A stretch of 13,785 bases of DNA from a bacterium (lineage in GTDB: Bacteria; Patescibacteriota; Gracilibacteria; Absconditabacterales; Absconditicoccaceae): contig JAHDCT010000013.1 of the NCBI GenBank assembly GCA_020629735.1, forward strand, positions 1 through 13,785, in the 5' to 3' direction. Shown here one piece after another: positions 6,621-13,785 of the stretch (position 1 is the stretch's first letter; every line of letters begins with the position of its first letter). The notes beneath the pieces were generated by a model. It saw only the letters and a program-made list of their open reading frames with translations. It was not told where the DNA came from and did no database searches. The position numbers were made by a program, and so were the translations under genes.

Positions 6621-9497
6621 CTAGAGCATTCAATTACCTAATGAGGAACAAGAGCCGTTTGGTCATGGAGCAATTCCTCAAGGACATCTATTATTATCAT
6701 GAAATTGCTGATATGATCCTGCATTTCAATTTGGGTCTACACAGGTTCAATCTCAGCTAGATACCCATCCTCACGGACATCTATTATTTTGATGAAATTG
6801 CTGATATGATGATCACGTTTGTGCATTTGGATCATAACAAGTCCCACTTCATGTAGACAACCATCCTCATGGACATCTATTGTTTTGATGAAACTGCTGA
6901 TATGAATTTCATAAATTTGAACTTCCACAAGATCCGTTTCAAAGGTGTGAAATTCATCATGGGCATCTATTGTTATCGTGAAATTGTTGATATGAACTTC
7001 AAGTATTAGTTTGTGTTGATCATGTTCAATTATGTGTCCATTGAGTAACTACCGCTGGACATCAATAATTATTAGCTACTCAAAATTGTTGAGGACAATG
7101 ATCAGAAGAATCAGGGATTCAATCTTGATCGCTATCAGTTTGAGTTGGCTGTTGATACTGTGTAACTTCACACGCATCTCATTGACCAGTTCCATCTTGA
7201 AATCAGTTTGCATCAGTCTGTTGTGGGTTATAGTTGAATGGGCAATTATCTTGATAATTACAAAGTCAATCTTGATCTGAATCTCATCATTGAGAGTCAC
7301 AAGGATCAGTATTACAAACTCATCATTCATCTACTAATCAATCACAATCATTATCTTGTCCATCACAAATTTCTAACATTTGAACACAGTAATTTGGTCA
7401 GCATTCATCCTGTTCAGAACAGTAAGCTGTTATTCCTCAATTACTTCATTGACATCTCCATGTATCAACTTGTCCACAAACAGTATCATTTAGCTGAGTT
7501 GGTGTTCCTGAATCGCAAGATCCAAAATTTCGTCAACAACTACCATGGATAGGAGTCGGAGCACATTGATCAGTTAACGAACAATAATCATTTCCTCATC
7601 CATAACTTCATTGACAGGTCCATGTATCTAACTGACCGCACATAGTATCATTTAGTTGAGTTGGTGTTCCAGAATCACACGCACCAAAGCTCCATCAACA
7701 GCTTCCTTGTACTGGATTTGGTGTACACACATCAGGAAGTGAACAGTAATCGTTCGATCCACCGTTGCTTCATTGGCAGGTCCATGTATCATTTTGTCCG
7801 CATGAATTGTTATTTAAATTTACTGGTGTTCCACTTTGACAATTTCCAAAGCTTCAAGCACAATTACCATTAACTGGTGTTGGGGCACATTGATCAGTCA
7901 ACGAACAGTAGTCATTTCCTCATCAATAACTTCATTGACAGGTCCGTGTATCCAACTGACCACACATGGTATCATTTAATTGAGTTGGTGTTCCTGAGTC
8001 ACAGGCACCAAAACTCCATCAACAACTTCCTTGTACTGGATTTGGTGTACACACATCAGGAAGTGAACAGTAATCGTTCGATCCACCGTTACTTCATTGG
8101 CAGGTCCATGTATCATTTTGTCCGCATGAATTGTTGTTTAAATTTACTGGTGTTCCACTTTGACAATTACCAAAGTTTCAAGCACAATTACCATTAACTG
8201 GTGTTGGGGCACATGCATCTGGAACAGAACAATAATCATTCGGACCTCCATTTGATCACTGACAAATCCATGTATCATCAAATCAACAAATACTATCCAT
8301 AAGACTTACAGGTGTTCAGCTCTGACATGTCCCAAAACTTCGTCCGCAACTTCATGGAGTTTGTTGACATTGATCAACAAGAGAACAATAATCATTTGAT
8401 CCTCCATTATTTCATTGACAGGTCCATGTGTCAGCATATCAACAAACACTATCATTTAAATTAGTAGCCGTACCAGCATTGCATGAACCAAAATTCCATC
8501 AACAATTACCATTTACTGGTGTTGGTGTACAAACATCCGGGATTGAACAAAAGTCACTGGATCAACCATTACTTCATTCACACACCCATGTATCATTTTG
8601 ACCACATGAGTTATTATTTACATTATTAGGAGTTCAACTAGCACAGGTTCAAAAGTTTGATCAACACACACCATTAGTTGGTTGGCAAGGATTTTGAATC
8701 GAACAATAATCTACAGATCCTCAGTATAATCACGTACAAGTCCATGTGCTAAACGATCAGCATGAATTACTATTAAAATTACCAGGTGTTCATGCATCAC
8801 ACGCTCAAAATGATGATCCACAATCTCACGGAATAGGATTTGGGGCATCAGGCACACAAGCCTGTCCTTGAAGTTCATATCATGAATTACAGGTAATAGT
8901 ACACTGCTCGGATCCCAAAGAAGACACTTGAGTTGATTGACAAATAAACTCCTGCGTACAGTTCTTAACTCAATTACTAATATTTAACGTGTATGTTCAG
9001 AAAAAATCGTCGCCATCCTGCAAAGGAGGAACTCCATAAATATTCCCTTGTGTCCCATATTGATTCCCTCACGGACAATCTCATGAATTACAGCTATTAT
9101 TAGAACATCCATTTGGACATTGAGTTTCCGTGTACACAAAACACCCATCACTATCCGTTGTACAGTCTACCAAAGTAGATCAATTACAAAAAGGTGAGGT
9201 TGTAGAATTACATTGAGCTTCATCATCATTTAGACACGGGTTTGGAATATCACAGGCATCCCCTAAACCATCTCCATCAGAATCAATCTGATCAGGATTC
9301 CATACCCCAATGCAATTATCACCTTGATCACAAATACCATCAGAATCAAAGTCATTACATGATGCTTGAGTAAGAATAAGCCCCTTAGAGGCAGCTAATT
9401 CAGATGAAAAACTCGCGAAATAGACAAGATAACCTTGATGGAGCATAAATACAGCAGCTACAGCAAGAAGAACTCTTAAAAGGTTTTTTCTTATCAT
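6621..9497 (-). CDS. Large secreted cysteine-rich repeat protein with calcium-binding motifs (adhesin-like), 958 aa
   Basis: One uninterrupted frame of 959 codons when UGA is glycine; under the standard code it falls into fragments. The N-terminus has RK followed by a hydrophobic stretch (about 6-30), a signal peptide or anchor. Next is a thrombospondin type 3-like stretch (about 49-83: DFDSDGICDQGDNC, DSDGDGLGDACD), then a cysteine-rich spacer (about 90-215). Nine repeats of about 54 residues follow (about 219-698), each with six cysteines and the pattern CG..FG.C.SGTP...LN....CG..DTWTCQG..GG..DYCS. A MopE-like ICDGQDNDCDGLVDEG (about 709-724) and more type 3 repeats (about 735-815) come next. 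The C-terminus is an array of four SYQQFH.NNRCPGG units (about 834-945). No LPXTG motif or C-terminal membrane helix is visible. A role in surface adhesion is inferred from architecture only. Confidence 0.88.
6678..6998 (-). repeat. C-terminal array of four ~31-residue repeats (SYQQFH.NNRCPGG)
   Basis: Four copies of S-Y-Q-Q-F-H-[DQ]-N-N-R-C-P-G-G, spaced 30, 32 and 31 residues apart (Tyr codons at 6990, 6900, 6804 and 6711). Three copies are followed after about ten residues by G-[DSN]-G-[ST]-C; the last reads PNGSC. Each unit has two cysteines. The array sits at the extreme C-terminus of the repeat protein. Confidence 0.85.
7101..7400 (-). other. Calcium/metal-binding segment: MopE-like motif and thrombospondin type 3 repeats
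   Basis: Coding sub-region of the large repeat protein. Reading N to C it gives ICDGQDNDCDGLVDEG, a motif common in MopE-type putative metal-binding proteins. Then come DSDQDGLCNYQDNCPFNYNP, a stretch ending GQGDAC, and DSDQDGIPDSSDHCP, which are thrombospondin type 3 calcium-binding patterns (DxDxDG with flanking Cys). Confidence 0.75.
7401..8843 (-). repeat. Nine tandem ~54-residue six-cysteine repeats
   Basis: Nine in-frame copies of about 155-165 bp. In protein order the first starts PNPIPGDCGSSFGACDAG and the ninth ends ITAYCSEQDEC. The conserved core is CG, FG.C, SGTP, CGQ.DTW.CQG and a GG before DYCS. Copies 1 and 4 are the most divergent. The pattern resembles cysteine- and GG-containing repeats seen in surface proteins of other candidate-phyla bacteria, a recollection rather than a search result. 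Confidence 0.88.
7561..8208 (-). repeat. 324-bp tandem duplication (two two-repeat blocks)
   Basis: The blocks 7561-7884 and 7885-8208 are nearly identical at the DNA level, each holding two of the 54-residue repeats. Long stretches match with only scattered single-base changes, many at third positions. The unit is exactly 108 codons, so the frame is kept. Confidence 0.9.
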
Positions 9498-9504
9498 TAA
9501 TGTT

Positions 9505-9531
9505 CCTATTTAGGAATAAATACTAAATAGG
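9505..9531 (-). promoter_or_regulatory. Perfect inverted repeat in the leader of the repeat-protein gene
   Basis: CCTATTTAG (9505-9513) and CTAAATAGG (9523-9531) are exact inverted 9-mers around a nine-base spacer, ending eight bases before the ATG. It could be an operator or a 5' leader hairpin covering the start. A TTGACA at 9550-9555 (minus strand) may be the -35 of this gene, but no good -10 lies at the right distance. Confidence 0.5.
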
Positions 9532-9598
9532 TAATTATTTTAAAGAAATTGTCAAGTCTTTTTTAAGAAATACACTCACATTAATCTGTCAATAAGTG

Positions 9599-11173
9599 TT
9601 ATTTTCACAAATGTCTTCTTACTTCAGCCAAGCTCGTAATTCACTCTATAACTTTAATAATGGCATGATGTTCTAAAGTAAGAAACGCATTTTTTTGGGC
9701 TATATCAGAAATTTCAACAGCATTCTTTCATGTCATAATTGCTTGAGTATTTGTATCATCAACATCAAGCATTTCAATTAAGGCAGTTCTTCATTCATAT
9801 CATGTTGTCCTAGCACGTTCTCATCATTTAGGACGCAGCAATGTTCACGCATATGTAGGAAGGAGTTTAGAATTAACAGCAGCTATTTCTGCTGATTTTT
9901 CCTTAATATAAGCATCATCCGCAGAATTAGGTGTATATGTTTCATTATGAGCTAACCTTCTCACCAGTCTTTGACCAATAACTGCATTTAAAGCAGTGGC
10001 AAGCATGTATGGCTTAACTCACATATTTACTAGTCTAGCAATCGATTCAATAGCTGAATTTGTATGCAAGGTTGAAATAACTAAATGTCAGGTCAAAGCA
10101 GCATTAATAACCATTTCAGCAGCCTCCAAAGTTCTAATTTCTCACACAACAATAATATCTGGATCATGTCTCAAGACTCAGGTAAGTCATACCTCAAACG
10201 TATACCCCTTATCACGATTGATCTGTGACTGCTCTATTCAAGGAAGCTCATATTCTACAGGATCTTCCAAAGTAATAATCTTTTTATCAGGATTATTTAA
10301 ATGATTAATCAAAGAGTAGACAGTTGTCGTCTTTCACGATCACGTCGGTCATGTAACTAATATCAATCAATAATGTTTATCGAGCTGACGATGCAACAGA
10401 TCCAAGTGATATTTCCCAAATCAAATCTTATCAAAAGTCATAAGTCATTTACTTGAGTCTAGAAATCTCATTACCACACTTTCTCACCTCAATCAAGGCA
10501 TAACACTCACCCTGACATCAACTCAATACGAACCTCCATCTAGCTTAGGAACATGAATCTCGAATCTCCCATCCTGAGATGTAATATCAACATTCATCTT
10601 TGTTCATGCCATATACTTCAACTTCATAAGATATTTTTTCCATCAAGCATGAGGAAAAATTATTACTGTTTGCAAGAAACCATCTTTTCTAATACGCATA
10701 ACTACACCAGATTCTTCAGCTTGAAAATGGACGTCAGAAGCTCAAGCTTGATAAGAAAGCACTAAAATTTGAAATAAGAATTCTTCATCACTCATTCCTT
10801 TATGATCATCAACCAATTTCCTAATAATTGCAACAGCATCCTGACCAGAAGCTAAAATACGCTGTCTTCTTGCTTCCTCTAATTGTTGAGTTTTACTCTC
10901 TAGTTTCTGATACCAATTATATGCTAAAGAAAATCATTCATCGTTCGTATAGTAAGCAACTGTCTCATATCACTGTATTTCAAGCCTATCTTCTACCTGA
11001 TGGAAAAGTTGAGGAAAATTATTCGTCGTCAAAATGTGAAGTTTTCACTCCTCTTTTCTAAAAACCAAGGTTTGCGAAGATTCAGCTGTCTTCCTAGTTA
11101 TCAATGATAAAAGGTCTAAATCAGGGTCAATTTTCTTTATCTGATCAGCAGAATAAATGCGAGCATTACTCAT
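9599..11173 (-). CDS. PilB/GspE-type type IV pilus assembly or type II secretion ATPase, 524 aa
   Basis: A cytoplasmic hexameric ATPase that powers pilus or pseudopilus assembly. The N-terminal part (about 1-130) is divergent. GASDVHFQ and VVMRIRKDGFL begin the conserved N2 domain. Walker A GPTGSGKTTT starts at about residue 275 (Lys281). The Asp box is LEDPVEY, Walker B RHDPDIIVVGEIR (Glu345), and the His box region is GHLVISTLHTNSA. All three glycines of GPTGSGK are UGA codons. A GYEGRTALIEML segment near residue 455 fits the C-terminal domain, but the four-cysteine zinc motif usual in GspE/PilB is absent, with no cysteines in that stretch. At 524 residues it is longer than PilT (about 350), which favours an assembly ATPase. 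A GGAG (11178-11181) four bases before the ATG supports the start. It has its own promoter and lies 101 bases upstream of the repeat-protein gene. Confidence 0.9.
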
Positions 11174-11199
11174 ATTTCTCCAAGGGTAAAACTATATTC

Positions 11200-11228
11200 A
11201 GTATAGCGTAAACAAGAAACTGTGTCAA
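11200..11228 (-). promoter_or_regulatory. Sigma70-like promoter of the pilus ATPase gene
   Basis: The minus strand has a perfect TTGACA (11223-11228), a 17-base spacer and TATACT (11200-11205), about 27 bases upstream of the start codon, with a GGAG ribosome binding site at 11178-11181. This is the best promoter in the window. Confidence 0.82.
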
Positions 11229-11253
11229 AAAAAAATCCTTTTCAAGAAAGGAT
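11227..11253 (-). terminator. Intrinsic terminator of the 736-aa gene
   Basis: On the minus strand ATCCTTT (from 11253) pairs with AAAGGAT across a five-base loop, followed by a run of nine T's. It lies about 65 bases after the TAG of the upstream gene. The T-run merges directly into the TTGACA of the next promoter, so terminator and promoter are packed together. Confidence 0.8.
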
Positions 11254-11318
11254 ATTTGACAAGCAGGACGCTAGTATTCATTATATAAATGGAAAATAAT
11301 CTTAAACTATAAGTATAC

Positions 11319-13529
11319 CTATATCACAGAAGCTACTAACTCCAATTTTCTAAGAATAAATGATAATGTCGCAGGTGTAATTTTAATATACTCATGCTTT
11401 TTATCAGTTGGAATAAGTAATTGAGCCTTATTAGTAATCATTCATCTCAAAACTACATCAACAATACGTCAATCATATAACTTAAATCACTGAGAAATAA
11501 ATCAATTATCATCAAAATCAAATTCCTTAGGAGGTATGAAATCAACAAGACAAAAATCAGCTTCTTTTTCAGCTTTGGTTAAGTTAACACGATCTGAATC
11601 ATCATTAAAAAAAAGCAATCAAATTCTTCTTTCCTTCAACAACTTATTAAAAATTTGGCTAACAAGAGACATTTTAGATTCTTTATCGTCTTTAATATCA
11701 AAATAAGTTCATACATCCATTCCATTAGGAAGAAGCTGTACCTGCAATCTTTGCATGTTGTTATACCAAGCAGGAGCCTTCTGCAATTCAATAATATGTT
11801 CAGGTAATCAATGAATTTTTTTCACAATTCATCAGAAAACAGTTCTTAAAGCATGCTCATCTGTATATCATGCGTTAGATTTAATTCAAGCAAAAATTGT
11901 TTTCATAGGATCCAAGATTGAAGTATGGTCACTATATCATGTGTTAGATAAATGTTTTCCAGAAATAACTTTAATCTCAATTCATCACATCTCTTCAGCC
12001 GGAATTAAGTCTTCGCTATGTGAATATTTATACGGCTCATGAACGACAAACTTATAATCCTGATAATCACCAAATCATCATGTTTTCCATCATCCTTTCA
12101 AACTTTGTATGACACTCCAAACAATTTCTCTACCCTGCTCATCAAGTGGGTCAATAAAACCATCTAAAACTCATGACTCAAGAGCCTGAATATACTTTTG
12201 TTTTGTAAAAGAAAAAAGCTTTCTTTCTACAACCCTCTTACTTTTTTGCGCAGGAAGATAAGCAACGACATCTTCCATAGCATTCATAACTGATCCATCT
12301 ATATGAATATCTCATAAATTTAAAGACCTATATTCTGCCATAATTTTTTCTCATTTTACTCACAGTCATGCTTTTAATCTAGATAGAAATTCATGTAGAA
12401 TAGTAAAAATTCTAGGATCAGTCAACTCATACACGTCTACATTAACACATATTTCAACTCAAATCATATCTCGCACTTGATCTTTTTCATTCAACGCTTT
12501 TTGATCGACAGAAAATTCACCTTTTGGTCTTCTACGAAGATACACATCCTTCGTATACTTTGCATTAAATTCATCCACCAATGGAGCAACAACTCTTTGA
12601 TAACACTCTTGAATAGCTAACCAATGATACTTTTGAGTTGCATACGCGGCAAGACATAAGTTTCTAAACCAAGCTTGATTCTCTCTAGTTTTTTGTGAAA
12701 GTCAATTATGTGTAGCCGAAAGTACTTCTAAAAAACTAAAAATTCTTTCCTCATCCCAATCTAAGTCATGCATCAAAGAGGCTATTGTTTCATTTGATCA
12801 AAGATTCACAAACAACTTTCAAACATCAAAAATGTTATATTCAACAATATTACGAACTCTTGTAGAAACTATTTTTCAAATCAAAATTCTAAATTTATCG
12901 GACATACTGAAGACCCCATCTTCAACGCGAAAATAATCATTAACTTGGTCAGCATTTATTTGTAATAGATTACATACAGCCTTAATCAAAGAACGTCTCT
13001 TTTGATCTTTTATTTCATTTCATGTTTTAATAGTGTGTAATCACAGTTTTTGCCAAGCTCATTTTGTAATACTAATATCATCTGCTAAGATCTCATATAA
13101 AGTTCTTTTTAAACCGTAGAGAAAATATCTAGGTTTAACAGGTTGATCCATTTTTTCATCAAAAATAAGGTCTCATCAAAATTCTCTTAATTCTTGTAAT
13201 AACTTAGAAGAATAATGCTCTGCTCACTTCGTAACATTTCAAACTACCCAAGTATGCTGAAAAATTCTTCAATCATCTAAAGGAGTATTTTTAATCAAGT
13301 ATATCTTGCCATTCGATATTTCCACAAAAGGAGCATGAACTGTATTCGTATTATCCATATCATATGATAAGTACACTCTATTTACGTTTCTCACCACTTC
13401 ATAAACTGTATCTTTATTTTCTGGAGCATCATGAATTGAGTACAAGTAAGTCGCCTCTACTCAATCAAAAATAGTAACCTGTGCGTCTTGTAATTGTTCT
13501 GAATCATCGACGTGATCATGTTCCTCCAT
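11319..13529 (-). CDS. Unidentified large soluble protein, 736 aa
   Basis: I do not recognise this protein. The frame is continuous for 737 codons with UGA as glycine, many UGAs, and a TAG stop. It has no signal peptide or membrane helix and few cysteines, so it should be cytoplasmic. The N-terminus is acidic (MEEHDHVDDSEQLQD). The middle, about 180-370, is helical and charged. The best-ordered stretch, about 525-620, includes GGIEIKVISGKHLSNTGYSD, then TSILDPMKTIFAGI and RTVFGGIVKKIHGLPEH. The C-terminal 120 residues alternate short hydrophobic strands with charged loops (RRIGLLFFNDDSD, EADFCLVDFIPP). The start ATG lacks a Shine-Dalgarno. A TATACT sits only three bases before it, too close to be the -10 for this ATG. 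It is upstream of the pilus ATPase on the same strand but separated by a terminator. No function is assigned. Confidence 0.75.
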
Positions 13530-13540
13530 ACTAGTATAAC

Positions 13541-13575
13541 TAAAAAATAAATAAAAACTCCCACAAGATGCGGAG
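13541..13575 (-). terminator. Terminator-like hairpin upstream of the 736-aa gene
   Basis: On the minus strand CTCCGCA pairs with TGTGGGAG (one bulged G, one G-T pair) across a three-base loop, followed by a T-rich tract (13541-13557). It would end a transcript coming from beyond the right edge, or act as an attenuator in the leader of the 736-residue gene. Confidence 0.45.
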
Positions 13576-13601
13576 CTAGTCTTATACATATAAAACCGTC
13601 C

Positions 13602-13615
13602 GCTCTTATAAGAGC
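13602..13615. repeat. Perfect 14-bp palindrome
   Basis: GCTCTTATAAGAGC is an exact palindrome, flanked by TTTT on its right. It lies about 75 bases upstream of the 736-residue gene. It could be an operator for a dimeric regulator or a short hairpin. The rest of 13576-13785 holds no recognisable gene. Confidence 0.4.
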
Positions 13616-13747
13616 TTTTAAATTCAAAAAGTAATTTTAAGAGTAAATACTATGCTCATAAAAGCTACTTAACAATAAACTGAGTAGACTATATGAAAAT
13701 AGTAAGAAGAGTCAAGAACTACTGAATATTATGTTAAAACCCAGTTA

Positions 13748-13783
13748 AATTGACAGTAGTGTCCCCAAGTAGAATTGTCAGTA
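13748..13783. repeat. Short imperfect direct repeat at the right edge
   Basis: AATTGACAGTA (13748-13758) recurs as AATTGTCAGTA (13773-13783) with one change. TGACA and TGTCA are also inverted across the interval. It might be the tip of a mobile element or a binding site, but the window ends two bases later. Confidence 0.25.
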
Positions 13784-13785
13784 AA

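Noticed and set aside
7661..8197. Plus-strand open frames with matching peptides across two blocks
   Set aside because: They are the antisense shadow of the duplicated cysteine-repeat coding sequence. The peptides lack domain features, and the minus-strand frame explains the pattern fully.
7401..8843. Regularly spaced repeats that might suggest a CRISPR array
   Set aside because: The units are about 160 bp, in frame, protein-conserved and differ mostly at synonymous positions; there are no short identical repeats with unique spacers.
13533..13538. TATACT directly before the 736-aa start codon as a promoter -10
   Set aside because: It is only three bases from the ATG, so transcription would begin inside the start codon region, and no -35 lies at the right distance.

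Overview
The window is AT-rich bacterial DNA that reads correctly only if UGA encodes glycine (genetic code 25, known from Absconditabacteria/SR1 and Gracilibacteria). Under the standard code nearly every gene breaks at internal TGA codons. Those TGAs fall where glycine is expected: all three glycines of the pilus ATPase Walker A motif, several conserved glycines of FtsH, the glycine of a lipobox, and the GG pairs of cysteine-rich repeats. TAA and TAG are the only stops used. The evidence places the organism in this candidate-phyla group but cannot separate the two lineages. All product names are inferred by eye from motifs.

Layout: (1) 1-1480, minus strand: a 3'-5' exonuclease related to the PolB exonuclease domain, an exported orphan protein, and the start of a thioredoxin-like lipoprotein cut by the window edge. 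(2) 1481-1743: divergent intergenic region. (3) 1744-6529, plus strand: FtsH membrane AAA+ protease, split by an apparent frameshift at a T-run; two consecutive HD-domain phosphohydrolases whose genes overlap; and a polysaccharide flippase-like membrane protein. The close spacing suggests one transcript, ending at a bidirectional terminator (6561-6590). (4) 6621-9497, minus strand: a 958-residue secreted cysteine-rich repeat protein (nine repeats of about 54 residues, a MopE-like metal-binding motif, thrombospondin type 3 calcium repeats, and a C-terminal array of four repeats of about 31 residues). (5) 9599-11173, minus strand: a PilB/GspE-type secretion or pilus ATPase with a clear sigma70-like promoter. 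(6) 11319-13529, minus strand: a 736-residue soluble protein that I do not recognise. (7) 13530-13785: no gene; a terminator-like hairpin, a palindrome and a short direct repeat.

Taken together, the window carries envelope housekeeping (FtsH, lipoprotein, flippase) beside surface machinery (type IV pilus-type ATPase and a large adhesin-like repeat protein). This fits a small host-associated or predatory candidate-phyla bacterium, although that lifestyle is inference. The most interesting items are the mosaic repeat protein, which contains a recent 324-bp tandem duplication and an unfamiliar C-terminal repeat, the interrupted ftsH, and the unidentified 736-residue protein.
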